DNA of 64,000 nucleotides, from positions 1,364,001-1,428,000 of the forward strand of contig NZ_PYGD01000001.1 in NCBI RefSeq assembly GCF_003014535.1, given 5' to 3'. Below are positions 41,262 to 50,808 of the stretch, piece by piece. Position 1 is the first letter of the stretch; the number at the start of each line of letters is the position of its first letter. Position numbers and translations under genes: made by a program. Below the pieces are notes generated by a model. The model worked only from the letters and a program-made list of their open reading frames with translations. It was not told where the DNA came from and made no database searches. This stretch comes from Taibaiella chishuiensis (GTDB taxonomy: Bacteria > Bacteroidota > Bacteroidia > Chitinophagales > Chitinophagaceae).

Positions 41262-43610
41262 ATGTCTGACTATTTAAAAGAACTGAACGAACGGCAAAGA
41301 GAAGCTGTTACCCATATCGATGGCCCGCTGATGATCGTAGCAGGAGCCGGAAGCGGAAAAACAAAAGTACTGACTACCCGTATCGCTCACCTGATGCGTA
41401 ACGGTGTGGACGCATTTAATATCCTCGCGCTGACCTTTACCAATAAGGCGGCTGCCGAGATGAAAGAACGTATTGAAAAGATACTGGGTAATAACGAAGC
41501 CCGTAATTTATATATAGGTACCTTCCACTCCGTCTTCGCCCGTATTATGCGTGCCGAAGCCACGAAAATGGGCTATCCCAGCAACTTTACCATTTACGAT
41601 TCGGACGATGCCAAAAGCCTGCTTAAAGGGATCATAAATGAAAATAACCTGGACGACAAGATGTATAAGCCGCAATACGTTGCCGGCCGCATCTCTGCCG
41701 CGAAGAACAACCTGATGACCCCGGCCCAGTACCAGCAGGATCATTTTATACAACAGGAAGACGCCCGCAGCGGCCGGCCGCTGATCGGGCAGCTCTATGC
41801 TCAATATGCCGCACGCTGTTTCAAGAACGGCGCTATGGACTTCGACGATCTGTTGTTCAAGATGTACCAGTTGCTGGTCAACTTTCCCGATGTACTGGCC
41901 AAGTACCAGCATAAGTTTAAATACGTGCTGATCGATGAGTACCAGGATACCAATATTGCCCAGTACCAGATCGTAAAACTGCTGGCTGCTGTGCACGAGA
42001 ATATATGCGTGGTGGGCGACGATGCCCAGAGTATCTACTCCTTCCGTGGCGCTACCATCGAAAACATCCTGAAGTTCCAGAAAGACTACGAAGGCGCTAA
42101 AGTGGTAAAACTCGAACAGAATTACCGCAGTTCCCAAAACATCCTGAATGTGGCCAACAGGGTGATCGGGCTCAATAAAAACCAGATCCCTAAAAACCTC
42201 TGGACGGATAAACCCGAAGGGGAAAAGCTGAAATTGGTGCGTACGCTTACCGATAACGATGAAGGTAAATTCGTAGCCGATGCCATTGCAGAGCAAAAGC
42301 TGCGTAACCATTATAACAACCGTGACTTTGCCATCCTGTACCGTACCAATGCACAGAGCCGTGCCTTCGAGGAAAGCCTGCGCCGCATGAATATTGCTTA
42401 CCGCATCTTTGGTGGCCTGTCGTTCTACCAGCGCAAGGAGATCAAGGATTTTATCGCTTACCTCCGGATCGTAGCTAACCCGCAGGATGAAGAAGCGCTG
42501 AAACGCATCATCAATTACCCGGTGCGGGGTATTGGTAAAACCAGCGTGGAGCGTATTATCATTGCCGCGAATGAAAGCGGTAAGACATTCTGGGAAGTGT
42601 TGCAGGAGCCGCAGCTCGCGGGCATGAAAGGCGCTGCAGCCGCGGCGATCGAAGCGTTTGTGGTGATGATGCGCAGCTTCCAGGCGATGCAGCAGAAAAA
42701 CAATGCCTATGATGTGGCCTTTGCCGTAGGCAAGCATACCAATATGGTAAAAGAGCTGTACAATGATAAGACCGTGGAAGGCCTTGCCCGGTATGAGAAC
42801 GTACAGGAATTGCTGAACTCGATTAAAGAATATACCGAAACGCCGAACGAAGATGGTGAAGTGGTAGAAGATAAAAGCCTGGGCGCTTACCTGCAGCAGA
42901 TCACCCTGCTGACCGATGCGGATAAAAACAATGAAGAAGACCAGGACGTGGTGAAGCTGATGACCATTCACGCTGCAAAAGGACTGGAGTTCGATTGTGT
43001 ATTTGCCGTAGGTCTTGAAGAAAATATTTTCCCATCGGCCATGAGCCTTTACGACCGGGAAGATCTTGAAGAAGAACGCCGCCTGTTCTATGTCGTGATT
43101 ACCCGTGCCAGGGACCGCCTGTGGATCAGTTATGCCAATAGCCGTTACCGTTTTGGTTCGCTGGTGCAAAACGATCCGAGCCGCTTTATCGACGAGGTGC
43201 CGCCCGAGTATATGGACCGCAGCTTTGCAGGTATAGCTGGTGCAAAAGGTAGTGGTAGTGCCGCTTCTTCGCCGGGTGGTGCAGCACGCAGTTACGCGCC
43301 CAAGCAACAACCTGCCAAAAATACAACCACGGTCGCAGCAAGCGGAAACACAGACCTGAGCCGGATTGCAGCCCTTAATAAAGCCAAGGCTGCACAGCCG
43401 GTAGCGCATGTGCCTTCGGCTAACTTTGTAGCCAGCGACCCGGAACAGATGGAGCAGGGCATGCGGGTAGAGCATATGAAATTTGGTGTGGGTACCATTA
43501 TTAAAATGGATGGCGGTGCGCATAACCGTATTGCTACGATTGATTTCGGAGCCGGTGTAGGCGAGAAGAAGATCATGCTGAACTATGCCAAACTGATGAT
43601 CCTGAATTAG
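41262..43610 (+). CDS. UvrD/PcrA-type ATP-dependent DNA helicase
   Basis: A 782-residue superfamily 1A 3'-to-5' helicase for nucleotide-excision and recombination repair. Motifs seen are the Q-motif region LNERQREAV, Walker A AGAGSGKT (27-34), motif Ia LTFTNKAAAEMKERI, Walker B DEYQDTN (about 226), motif III GDDAQSIYSFRGA, motif IV LEQNYRSS, motif V MTIHAAKGLEF and motif VI VVITRARDRLW. A disordered Ala/Gly/Ser-rich linker (about 660-720) joins a C-terminal Tudor-like domain (VEHMKFGVGTIIKMDG) typical of PcrA, which binds RNA polymerase in other bacteria. It is monocistronic. Confidence 0.93.
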   Translation: MSDYLKELNERQREAVTHIDGPLMIVAGAGSGKTKVLTTRIAHLMRNGVDAFNILALTFTNKAAAEMKERIEKILGNNEARNLYIGTFHSVFARIMRAEATKMGYPSNFTIYDSDDAKSLLKGIINENNLDDKMYKPQYVAGRISAAKNNLMTPAQYQQDHFIQQEDARSGRPLIGQLYAQYAARCFKNGAMDFDDLLFKMYQLLVNFPDVLAKYQHKFKYVLIDEYQDTNIAQYQIVKLLAAVHENICVVGDDAQSIYSFRGATIENILKFQKDYEGAKVVKLEQNYRSSQNILNVANRVIGLNKNQIPKNLWTDKPEGEKLKLVRTLTDNDEGKFVADAIAEQKLRNHYNNRDFAILYRTNAQSRAFEESLRRMNIAYRIFGGLSFYQRKEIKDFIAYLRIVANPQDEEALKRIINYPVRGIGKTSVERIIIAANESGKTFWEVLQEPQLAGMKGAAAAAIEAFVVMMRSFQAMQQKNNAYDVAFAVGKHTNMVKELYNDKTVEGLARYENVQELLNSIKEYTETPNEDGEVVEDKSLGAYLQQITLLTDADKNNEEDQDVVKLMTIHAAKGLEFDCVFAVGLEENIFPSAMSLYDREDLEEERRLFYVVITRARDRLWISYANSRYRFGSLVQNDPSRFIDEVPPEYMDRSFAGIAGAKGSGSAASSPGGAARSYAPKQQPAKNTTTVAASGNTDLSRIAALNKAKAAQPVAHVPSANFVASDPEQMEQGMRVEHMKFGVGTIIKMDGGAHNRIATIDFGAGVGEKKIMLNYAKLMILN

Positions 43611-43663
43611 GTTGTAGTAATACCGTGTTTTACCGGTAAAGGATAATTTTTTATAAGCGCATA

Positions 43664-43698
43664 AAGAAGCGTGCCTGGTTATACCGGGCACGCTTCTT
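43664..43698. terminator. Bidirectional terminator
   Basis: AAGAAGCGTGCC pairs with GGCACGCTTCTT around an 11-base loop that can itself fold (GGT/ACC), between the converging helicase and T9SS genes. Confidence 0.85.
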
Positions 43699-43712
43699 CG
43701 TTACAGTACGGA

Positions 43713-44492
43713 TCAGAGTTGGGGTACGACGAACTTCAGGCGTTGATCGTAGCCGCCGGAAACCAGCTGTATGACGTACATGCCGGAAGCCATACCGGAT
43801 ACGGGCAGGGAGCCGTCGGCACGGATATTGCCGTTGCTGATAGTACGCCCCTGCATATCGGTGACCCGGTAAGCATAGTCGCGCCCCTGCTCGAGGTGGA
43901 ATGGATAAAGCCGCCCGTTAAACACGCTGAGTTGTATCTGCGGTGCAAGCTGGATCGGCTGGATACTGGTCGGGGGGCGGTCTCCGGCCCTTATGCCCAC
44001 ACCTTCCGTAGTTTGGATACCCCATTCCTTTACGGTAAAGGAAGTGCCGCCGGTTGCAACGGTCATCTTCAGCCAGCCATAGGTCCAGTGGCCCGTCATC
44101 GTTTTGAAACGGAAGCCCAGGTACTTGTCGGCGGCATCGCTGCGCCAGTTGCCATTTCCACTTTCATTCAGCGATCCGTTGGCGCCCGTGGTTTCCGCCC
44201 AGGTTACCGAAGCGGTGCTGATATCGGCGCCTGCAGGTAGTTTAGCCGGGAAGCCGCCGGTCATCAGCATTTCGCCGAAACCGAAGCTTCCGTGTATCCG
44301 CAGGAAAACCGTATTGTTCATACTCCAGAAGATATGTAATTGTGCCGATGATGTTGGTGGCTGTAATACCCAGAAGGTAAGTGTGGGGCCGCCGCCAATG
44401 GTGCTGTCGGGAACAATGTCGTGGTAAGTGATCTGGGCCCTGCTGCCGAAGCCGAGCAAAATAAGGGCGCATAAAGCAAATAATCTTTTCAT
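43713..44492 (-). CDS. T9SS type A sorting-domain protein of unknown function
   Basis: A 259-residue secreted protein. It has a signal peptide (MKRLFALCALILLGFGSRAQ), a beta-rich N-terminal domain of about 150 residues that I cannot name (TLTFWVLQPPTSSAQLHIF, GWLKMTVATGGTSFTVKEW), and a C-terminal type A T9SS domain (about 185-259: VFNGRLYPFHLEQGRDYAYRV, SGMYVIQL, KFVVPQL). The start of the sorting domain deviates from the usual YPNP motif, but the strand pattern is intact. It is monocistronic. Confidence 0.75.
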   Translation of the reverse strand: MKRLFALCALILLGFGSRAQITYHDIVPDSTIGGGPTLTFWVLQPPTSSAQLHIFWSMNNTVFLRIHGSFGFGEMLMTGGFPAKLPAGADISTASVTWAETTGANGSLNESGNGNWRSDAADKYLGFRFKTMTGHWTYGWLKMTVATGGTSFTVKEWGIQTTEGVGIRAGDRPPTSIQPIQLAPQIQLSVFNGRLYPFHLEQGRDYAYRVTDMQGRTISNGNIRADGSLPVSGMASGMYVIQLVSGGYDQRLKFVVPQL

Positions 44493-44585
44493 AGCCGGGT
44501 ATGTCTTTTTTTTAATAGACGCGGCCCGGTATTGTGCTTCTTAGCGCTTGCTGCAATTATTTACGGCAATTTTGAAAAAAAATAA

Positions 44586-44610
44586 AAACGGGGAGCACAG
44601 CTCCCCGTTT
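44586..44610 (-). terminator. Terminator after the alpha/beta hydrolase
   Basis: AAACGGGGAGC pairs with GCTCCCCGTTT (11 pairs, 3-base loop). On the minus strand it is followed by TTTTATTTTTTTT. Confidence 0.9.
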
Positions 44611-44630
44611 CCAGGTAGTACTGTTTATAG

Positions 44631-45323
44631 TTAAGCAGGTAGTTGCCAAAAGTCGTACATAGCATCGAGTACCAGTTTGGGTGCGACGCGGTCCAGGGGG
44701 TGTTTGGTTCCGGGCAGTATGGCCAGTCGGCCTGCCTGTAGTTTGCGGTATACCTCCAGGCTTTCTTCTGCGGTTACCAGCACATCTTTATCGCCTACCA
44801 TCACCTGTACCGGTATAGCCAGGCTGCTTAAGTTATCCTGTAATAAGGGGGCTTTGCCCAGGCGGGTCATCATATGGCAAAGCGCCGGCAGCAAAGGCTT
44901 CCAGTTGTCGTCACCATGCAGTTGGGCCAGTTGTTCGGCATACTTCGGCACTTTGGCGCTCAGTGTTTCGGCGTCCAGCATTTTACTTTCGGCAGCGGCG
45001 CCAGCTTCGGTCCAGGCAAATTTGGTACCCAGGGTCATGATCGAATTTACTTTGCCGGGGTGTTGCAGGGCATAATACAGCGCTGCATAACCGCCCATAC
45101 TGAAACCGAAGATCGCTACATCATCCAACTGGTGTGCGGCACAGTAATCGGCAACCTGTTGTGCATTATCCTCCATAGTGATACCGCCTTCGGGCACCGG
45201 TGTATTGCCATGACCGGCAAAGAGCGGGGTATGCACCTTGAAGTGGCGGGAAAGCGGCTCCAGGTAAGGAGCAAAATGCTGGCTGTGGCCGAGTGCGCCA
45301 TGCAGCAGGAGCAGGTTTTTCAT
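44631..45323 (-). CDS. Alpha/beta hydrolase
   Basis: A 230-residue cytoplasmic alpha/beta hydrolase. The oxyanion segment is LLLHGALGHSQHF (5-17), the nucleophile S75 is in GFSMGG, an acid is in GDKDVLV (D178 or D180) and the catalytic His is H208 in GTKHPL. The compact cap and length suit the MenH/esterase group, but substrate and pathway cannot be told. It is divergent from the SPFH gene and has its own terminator. Confidence 0.85.
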   Translation of the reverse strand: MKNLLLLHGALGHSQHFAPYLEPLSRHFKVHTPLFAGHGNTPVPEGGITMEDNAQQVADYCAAHQLDDVAIFGFSMGGYAALYYALQHPGKVNSIMTLGTKFAWTEAGAAAESKMLDAETLSAKVPKYAEQLAQLHGDDNWKPLLPALCHMMTRLGKAPLLQDNLSSLAIPVQVMVGDKDVLVTAEESLEVYRKLQAGRLAILPGTKHPLDRVAPKLVLDAMYDFWQLPA

Positions 45324-45375
45324 GATTGCTTGGTTTAAAGGCCAAAAATAATCAATCCGGCTAAGGAAATAAATA

Positions 45376-45407
45376 TTTGGAAAATTCGAACACTAATATT
45401 ATTTTTG
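45376..45407 (+). promoter_or_regulatory. Full Bacteroidota-type promoter before the SPFH gene
   Basis: TTTG (45376-45379), a 20-base spacer, then TATTTTTG (45400-45407) matches the -33/-7 consensus TTTG-N(19-20)-TAnnTTTG. It lies 36 bases before the start codon in a very AT-rich stretch and is the best-formed promoter in the window. Confidence 0.7.
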
Positions 45408-45443
45408 ATATCAAAACAATATCATCGTAAAATCATTTCAACT

Positions 45444-46304
45444 ATGGAAAAAATCGTTCGACCTCCTTCCGGATGGCTTATGCTGGTCGTAAGCCTTGGC
45501 CTGTTGGCCTTAGCGGGTTACTTATTCCTCAATGCCGGTCATGTGTTGAGCATCGCATTGGGTGTGGTTGCGGTTATCGCTTCCTTTATTATCATGTCGG
45601 GCTTTATGGCCATCGAACCCAACAGCAGCCGGGTGCTTACGCTCTTCGGCCACTATGTGGGTACGGCCAAGAGCAGCGGCTTTTGCTGGGTCAATCCTTT
45701 TTACACGAAGAAGAAAATCTCGCTGCGTGCCAACAACCTCGATACCAAACCGATCAAGGTAAACGACAAACAGGGTAACCCCATCATCATCGGTGCGGTA
45801 ATCGTGTGGAAGGCCGAAGACACTTATAAGGCAGCTTTCGATGTAGACAACTATATCTCTTTTATCGTAACACAGAGCGAAGCCGCTATACGCAAGCTGG
45901 CAGGGCATTACAACTACGATCATTTTGAAGATGGCTCTGACGAGATCACCCTGCGCTCCAGCGCCGATGAGGTAAGCGAGCTCCTGGAGAAAGAGGTGGC
46001 AGACCGCCTGGCCATTGCGGGTATCAATGTGATCGAAGCCCGTATCTCGCACCTGGCTTATGCTGAAGAGATCGCCGGCGCTATGTTGCAACGGCAGCAG
46101 GCCACGGCCGTAGTTGCTGCACGCTCCAAGATCGTGGAAGGCGCTGTGGGTATGGTCGAGATGGCACTGGAACAACTCTCCGAAAAGTCGATCGTAGAAC
46201 TGGACGAAGAGCGCAAAGCGCAAATGGTAAGCAACCTGATGCTGGTGCTTTGTGGCGATAAGGCGGCGCAGCCCGTGATTAACGCAGGAAGCATTTATCA
46301 ATAG
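45444..46304 (+). CDS. SPFH/Band 7 domain membrane protein
   Basis: A 286-residue stomatin/flotillin-like protein. Two adjacent hydrophobic helices (about residues 10-50, [18 protein letters not shown] and [16 protein letters not shown]) are followed by the SPFH domain ([37 protein letters not shown]) and a helical region ([28 protein letters not shown]). Such proteins form membrane-bound rings and organise microdomains or protease complexes. The next gene, 11 bases on, encodes a 66-residue ribbon-helix-helix protein, a pairing found in other Bacteroidota. Confidence 0.9.
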   Translation: MEKIVRPPSGWLMLVVSLGLLALAGYLFLNAGHVLSIALGVVAVIASFIIMSGFMAIEPNSSRVLTLFGHYVGTAKSSGFCWVNPFYTKKKISLRANNLDTKPIKVNDKQGNPIIIGAVIVWKAEDTYKAAFDVDNYISFIVTQSEAAIRKLAGHYNYDHFEDGSDEITLRSSADEVSELLEKEVADRLAIAGINVIEARISHLAYAEEIAGAMLQRQQATAVVAARSKIVEGAVGMVEMALEQLSEKSIVELDEERKAQMVSNLMLVLCGDKAAQPVINAGSIYQ

Positions 46305-46315
46305 TTTTAAAACGC

Positions 46316-46516
46316 ATGGCTGTGGAGAAGAAAAACTTTGTCTTAAGGCTGGATGAACAGATGTATGAAGCGCTTGCTGCCTGGGCGGGTGACGAGTTCC
46401 GGAGTATGAACGGGCAAATGGAGTGGCTGTTGCATAAAGCCCTTAAAGATGCCGGGCGGTTGCCCAAACCGCGGCAGGAGCCGCCTTCCGCCTCCGGGCC
46501 TAAGAAGAAAAAATAA
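46316..46516 (+). CDS. Arc/ribbon-helix-helix small protein
   Basis: A 66-residue protein with a ribbon-helix-helix fold: KKNFVLRLDEQMYEALAAWAGDEFRSMNGQMEWLL (residues 5-39; strand FVLRLD, then two helices), followed by a Pro/Lys-rich tail (KPRQEPPSASGPKKKK). The family binds DNA as dimers and is often an antitoxin or autoregulator, but no toxin gene is next to it. It lies 11 bases after the SPFH gene and is surely co-transcribed, so regulation of that gene, or a structural link to it, is possible. Confidence 0.85.
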   Translation: MAVEKKNFVLRLDEQMYEALAAWAGDEFRSMNGQMEWLLHKALKDAGRLPKPRQEPPSASGPKKKK

Positions 46517-46548
46517 AGAAACGGCTTCCGGTTATGGAAGCCGTTTCT
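46517..46548. terminator. Bidirectional terminator
   Basis: AGAAACGGCTTCC pairs with GGAAGCCGTTTCT (13 pairs, 6-base loop), followed by ATTTT, directly after the ribbon-helix-helix stop and facing the photolyase gene end. Confidence 0.9.
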
Positions 46549-46569
46549 ATTTTGTTGCCGACCTGCGTA

Positions 46570-47868
46570 TCAGGATTGCAATGCTTTTTTATACGTTTCC
46601 AGGCAGCGCTTGCGGGCCATATCATGATCGACCATAGGCGCCGGGTAGTCGAAGCTATCGAGCTCGGGTACCCAGGTGCGGATATAGACCAGCTTCGGGT
46701 CAAACTTTTCGGTCTGGCGCTGCGGGCTGAATACCCGGAAATAAGGAGCTGCATCACAGCCGCAGCCTGCGGCCCATTGCCAGTTGCCATTATTGGCGGC
46801 CAGATCGTAATCCAATAGTTTTTTTGCAAAATAAGCTTCGCCCCAACGCCAGTCGATCAGCAGGTGCTTGCAAAGAAAACTGGCGGTGATCATACGTACG
46901 CGGTTATGCATAAAGCCGGTGGTATTGAGTTCGCGCATACCGGCATCGACGATGGGATAACCGGTAGTACCGGTACACCAGCGTTCGAACTCTGCTTCCT
47001 GGTTGCGCCAGCGTATCTTATCGTATTCGGGTTTAAAAGACTGATGTACGACTTTAGGGAAATGCCAGAGGATAGCCTGGAAAAAATCGCGCCAGATCAG
47101 TTCGTTGAGAAAAGTTTCGTTGAGCTCGAGCGCCGTCTGTGCCAATTGACGGATACTGATGGTACCGAAGCGAAGGTGTACGCCCAGGTGTGTAGTACCC
47201 GGCAGCGAGGGTATATCGCGGGTACTGTCGTATTGCCGGATCAGGTTGCCGGGTACGGCGGCCGGCGGGAACGTATGCGCGGCCGGCGTAAACCCGAGCG
47301 CCTCCAGGCCAGGTACGGGCAAAGCTTTGTGCTGCAGAAAATTGTCCTGGTAACGTTTGTTGGGATAGGCCTTGAGTTGGAAAGGCGTCAGCAGCGACTT
47401 CCATTTCTTACTATAGGGGGTAAACACGGTATAGGGTGCGCCATTGTCTTTTACCACCTCTTTGCGCTCGAAGATAACCTGGTCCTTAAAGGTATTGAAG
47501 CCGATCTTCTGTTCGAGCAACATGGCTTTGATCGCGGCATCTCTTTTAAGGGCGTAGGGTTCGTAGTCGCGGTTGGTGTATACGGCGGCAATGTCAAAGT
47601 CCCGGAGTAGCTTGCTGAATGCGGCTTCGGGCGTGTCGTGGTATACGTATAGTGTGCTGCCCAGTGCAGTGAGTTGCTCCTGCAGGCTTCTTATAGCCTG
47701 GTGTATAAACTGTACGCGGGCATCGCTGCGGTCCTCGAGCTCTTCGAGGATATGGGTATCAAAAATAAATACGGGCAATACCGGGTGTCCCGATTTCAGG
47801 GCATGGTACAGCCCTGCATTGTCTTCAAGCCGTAAGTCCCGCCTGAACCAGAATACGGCTGTTTTCAT
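46570..47868 (-). CDS. phrB: Cryptochrome/deoxyribodipyrimidine photolyase
   Basis: A 432-residue flavoprotein that repairs UV pyrimidine dimers with blue light. An N-terminal antenna-binding Rossmann domain (VFWFRRDLRLEDNAGL) is followed by the FAD domain, with ELIWRDFFQAILWHFP, WCTGTTGYPIVDAGMRELNTTGFMHNRVRM (about 310-340) and YFRVFSPQRQTEKFDP. The residues around FAD and the dimer pocket look intact, so repair activity is likely. It overlaps the aminotransferase IV gene upstream by four bases, so both come from one message. Confidence 0.93.
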   Translation of the reverse strand: MKTAVFWFRRDLRLEDNAGLYHALKSGHPVLPVFIFDTHILEELEDRSDARVQFIHQAIRSLQEQLTALGSTLYVYHDTPEAAFSKLLRDFDIAAVYTNRDYEPYALKRDAAIKAMLLEQKIGFNTFKDQVIFERKEVVKDNGAPYTVFTPYSKKWKSLLTPFQLKAYPNKRYQDNFLQHKALPVPGLEALGFTPAAHTFPPAAVPGNLIRQYDSTRDIPSLPGTTHLGVHLRFGTISIRQLAQTALELNETFLNELIWRDFFQAILWHFPKVVHQSFKPEYDKIRWRNQEAEFERWCTGTTGYPIVDAGMRELNTTGFMHNRVRMITASFLCKHLLIDWRWGEAYFAKKLLDYDLAANNGNWQWAAGCGCDAAPYFRVFSPQRQTEKFDPKLVYIRTWVPELDSFDYPAPMVDHDMARKRCLETYKKALQS

Positions 47869-48677
47869 AAAGTGTCGAATTGGGTAAAGATATTACGGGT
47901 AATGACCGATGGGTAGTCTTTGCCATTGAGCTGTGCTACGGGTTGTATGCCGCGTATGGCATTGCTCAGGAATATTTCCTGTGCATGCGCCAGGTCTTCG
48001 GGCCAGGTTTCGCGCTCCTGTATACGCAGCCCGGCCAGGGTTTCCGTTTGCAGCAACTTCTTGCGCATAATACCGGCAATACAACCGGAAGAGAGGGGAG
48101 GGGTATAAATACCGTCTGACGCGATCCAGAACAGGTTGCTGATCGAGCTCTCCACGATATATCCCGGGGGGCCTTTAACCAGGATATCGTCCCAGCCCTG
48201 TTGTGCCGCTTCCTGCGTCGCTATGGTATAGTTGAGGCGGGAGGTAGTTTTGAGGTTGGCGATGCTGTCGGGGCTTTTTACCACCCGCTTGCCTATGCCG
48301 GTCTGTAAGCCTTTTTCCTGCCATGATACCCGGGCCGGATCAAGCGGCAGGCATTCCAGCAGGAAGTGCAGGGTATCACCAGCGGCAGCAGGAAATACCT
48401 GCAGGCGGATCATGAGATCGCCGGCGCCGGCATTACTGGTTACCAGCCGGTCTATCTCTTGCTGCAACTGTTGGCTGTTCAGTGGAAAGCCGGGCCAGCC
48501 AAGTATGGCGAGACTGCCGGCAAGGCGTTCCATGTGGTCGTTGAAAAAACGCACCTGGCCTCCGCGCCAGCGCATGGTCTCGATCAGGCCTTCGCCAAAG
48601 CGGAACGCCCGGTTGCCGGTCCCGAATAAAGTTTCGGTAGCAGGATAAAGCTCGTTATTGTAAATTAAAAAAGACAT
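47865..48677 (-). CDS. Aminotransferase class IV (PabC-like aminodeoxychorismate lyase)
   Basis: A 270-residue fold-type IV PLP enzyme. The lysine for PLP lies in IANLKTTSRLNY (about residue 146), and the family segments GEGLIETMRWRGG, ILVKGPPGYIVESSISNLFW and GCIAGIMRKKLL are present. It is most like 4-amino-4-deoxychorismate lyase, which makes p-aminobenzoate for folate, though branched-chain aminotransferase relatives cannot be excluded. The ATG overlaps the start of phrB by four bases. Confidence 0.8.
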   Translation of the reverse strand: MSFLIYNNELYPATETLFGTGNRAFRFGEGLIETMRWRGGQVRFFNDHMERLAGSLAILGWPGFPLNSQQLQQEIDRLVTSNAGAGDLMIRLQVFPAAAGDTLHFLLECLPLDPARVSWQEKGLQTGIGKRVVKSPDSIANLKTTSRLNYTIATQEAAQQGWDDILVKGPPGYIVESSISNLFWIASDGIYTPPLSSGCIAGIMRKKLLQTETLAGLRIQERETWPEDLAHAQEIFLSNAIRGIQPVAQLNGKDYPSVITRNIFTQFDTL

Positions 48678-48775
48678 AGCTGATCATTGAACCTCTTACA
48701 CAAAGATATTGTTTACCAGGCATGCCATCTGCTAAACATTCCTTATCACCCGGCGATGGCTGCAAAATGATCCCT

Positions 48776-49300
48776 ATGCATCGCTATAAATCTTTTTATT
48801 GTTGTATTGCGCTGCTGGCGCTCCTGTTGGCCCGGCCGGTTTATGCGCAGGAATCCGGCTTCCAGTTTCCAGCCAAGCTGGGCCTGGGTATGTCGCGCAA
48901 CTTCCTGCTGGATGCGGGCCTCGTGGCCTTCAGTTATATTCCCAAGGCCAATAGCCCCCGGTATTACGATGCCCTGCTCGATGTGGAAGTGCTGATCGGC
49001 AGGCATACCATGGTTATGCCTAAATTGGAGTTGAATGCGGGCATACTGCCGGTAGGCGGCGATGGGTTGTTCGTGATCAATGCCGGGGCGGAAACCGGCC
49101 TGCTCACCGATTTTAAACAAGCCGGCTGGGTGTTCAGTCCTAAGGTGGGCGTATCGATAGGGCAGGGTTTGTTTCGCTTGTATTACCTGCGCAATATTTT
49201 GCTGAACGACCCGGTACTGCCGGGTTTCGGCAGGAATAGCGTGGTCCTGGAAATCAATATTGCCAGCCTGCAGGGCCGCCGTATGAAAGTAATGCCTTAA
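48776..49300 (+). CDS. Hypothetical exported protein, likely small beta-barrel
   Basis: A 174-residue protein of unknown family. The ATG chosen gives a signal peptide (MHRYKSFYCCIALLALLLARPVYAQ); an ATG three codons upstream is also possible. The mature part is made of alternating-residue strands (KLGLGMSRNFLLDAGLVAFSYIP, VVLEINIASLQGRRMKVMP) and resembles a small outer-membrane or periplasmic beta-barrel. It is divergent from the aminotransferase. Confidence 0.55.
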   Translation: MHRYKSFYCCIALLALLLARPVYAQESGFQFPAKLGLGMSRNFLLDAGLVAFSYIPKANSPRYYDALLDVEVLIGRHTMVMPKLELNAGILPVGGDGLFVINAGAETGLLTDFKQAGWVFSPKVGVSIGQGLFRLYYLRNILLNDPVLPGFGRNSVVLEINIASLQGRRMKVMP

Positions 49301-49315
49301 CACAGGTACATAAAA

Positions 49316-49341
49316 AAACGGAGCCCCTGAAGGCTCCGTTT
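49316..49341. terminator. Bidirectional terminator
   Basis: AAACGGAGCC pairs with GGCTCCGTTT (10 pairs, 6-base loop), with an A-run before it, between the converging hypothetical gene and asnS. Confidence 0.85.
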
Positions 49342-49359
49342 CCTGTATGATAACAAGGA

Positions 49360-50793
49360 TTAAAAATCTGCATTCTTCGGGGTACGCGGGAAGGGGATCA
49401 CGTCGCGGATATTGCTCATGCCCGATACGAACAGCACCATACGTTCGAAGCCAAGCCCGAAACCCGCATGGGGCGCGGAACCGAAACGGCGGCTGTCGAG
49501 GTACCAGTACATTTCCTCTTGGGGGATATGCATCTCTTCCATACGTTGCACCAGTTTATCCATACGCTCTTCCCGCTGCGAGCCACCTACGATCTCGCCG
49601 ATACCCGGCGCCAGTATATCCATAGCGGCCACGGTTTTGCCATCATCATTCAGGCGCATGTAGAACGATTTGATGTCTTTAGGATAATCGGTAACGATCA
49701 CCGGTTTCTTAAAGTGTTTCTCTACCAGGAAGCGTTCATGCTCGCTCTGCAGGTCGGTGCCCCATTGGATATCGTACTGGAATTGCTTCTTCTTATAAGG
49801 CTTGGATTGCAGCAGGATGTCGATCGCTTCGGTATAGGTAATGCGTTCGAACTTGTTGTTCAGTACAAACTCCAGCTTTTCGATCAGGCCCATTTCGCTG
49901 CGTTCTGCAGCCGGTTTCGATTTTTCTTCTTCCACCAGGCGCTGCGCGAGGAATTCCAGGTCGTCGCGGTTGTTGTCCAGCGCATAACGGATCACGTACT
50001 GGATAAACTCTTCGGCCAGGTCCATATTGTCTTTCAGGTCGAAGAAGGCGACCTCGGGTTCTACCATCCAGAACTCGGCCAGGTGCCGCGCTGTGTTTGA
50101 ATTTTCGGCGCGGAAGGTAGGGCCGAAGGTATAGATCTCACCCAGGGCCATTGCTCCCAGTTCGCCTTCCAGCTGACCGCTTACGGTCAGGTTGGTGGCA
50201 CGGCCAAAGAAGTCTTCTTTATAATCGATCTGTCCGTCTTCGGTGCGTGGCGGGTTATCGAAAGGCAGGGTTGTTACCTTAAACATTTCGCCGGCGCCTT
50301 CCGCATCGGAGGCAGTAATTACCGGGGTGTGCAGGTATACAAATCCTTTTTCGTTATAGAACTTATGAATGGCGAAGGCCAGGCTGTGGCGCAGGCGGAA
50401 CACTGCGCTGAAGGTATTGGTACGGAAACGCAGGTGGGCGATTTCGCGCAGGTACTCCAGCGAAGGTTTGTTCTTCAGTTGCAGCGGGTATTCTTCCGGG
50501 TTGCATTCGCCCAGCAGGGTTACCTTTTCGGCTTTTACCTCTACGCGCTGACCCTTACCCAGCGAAGCTACCACGGTACCGTCTACCTGCAGGGAGGCGC
50601 CGGTTGTGATCTGCTTCAGCAGGCTTTCGTCGGTATGCTCAAAATCAATAACGACCTGCAGATTATTAATCGTAGAGCCATCATTGATTGCAATAAACTG
50701 GTTATTGCGGAAAGACCGCACCCAGCCTTTGATGGTTACGGCATAATCTGTTTGTTCGTTCAGCAGAATTGCTTTGATTTTTGTACGAGACAT
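49360..50793 (-). CDS. asnS: Asparagine-tRNA ligase
   Basis: A 477-residue class II aminoacyl-tRNA synthetase. The N-terminal OB-fold anticodon domain ([22 protein letters not shown]) is followed by the catalytic core with motif 2 ([26 protein letters not shown]) and motif 3 ([15 protein letters not shown] near the end). The core resembles AsnRS rather than AspRS, with the ADGDAEG-type loop read as [11 protein letters not shown]. Length is typical. It is monocistronic. Confidence 0.96.
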   Translation of the reverse strand: MSRTKIKAILLNEQTDYAVTIKGWVRSFRNNQFIAINDGSTINNLQVVIDFEHTDESLLKQITTGASLQVDGTVVASLGKGQRVEVKAEKVTLLGECNPEEYPLQLKNKPSLEYLREIAHLRFRTNTFSAVFRLRHSLAFAIHKFYNEKGFVYLHTPVITASDAEGAGEMFKVTTLPFDNPPRTEDGQIDYKEDFFGRATNLTVSGQLEGELGAMALGEIYTFGPTFRAENSNTARHLAEFWMVEPEVAFFDLKDNMDLAEEFIQYVIRYALDNNRDDLEFLAQRLVEEEKSKPAAERSEMGLIEKLEFVLNNKFERITYTEAIDILLQSKPYKKKQFQYDIQWGTDLQSEHERFLVEKHFKKPVIVTDYPKDIKSFYMRLNDDGKTVAAMDILAPGIGEIVGGSQREERMDKLVQRMEEMHIPQEEMYWYLDSRRFGSAPHAGFGLGFERMVLFVSGMSNIRDVIPFPRTPKNADF

Positions 50794-50808
50794 GTTTTTG
50801 AATGGTTT

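Noticed and set aside
41508-43691. A 727-codon minus-strand frame opposite the helicase
   Set aside because: The plus strand has every helicase motif in order; the antisense product has no recognisable domain.
46316-46516. Ribbon-helix-helix protein as the antitoxin of a toxin-antitoxin pair
   Set aside because: The only co-transcribed partner is an SPFH membrane protein; no RelE-, PIN- or other toxin-like gene is adjacent.
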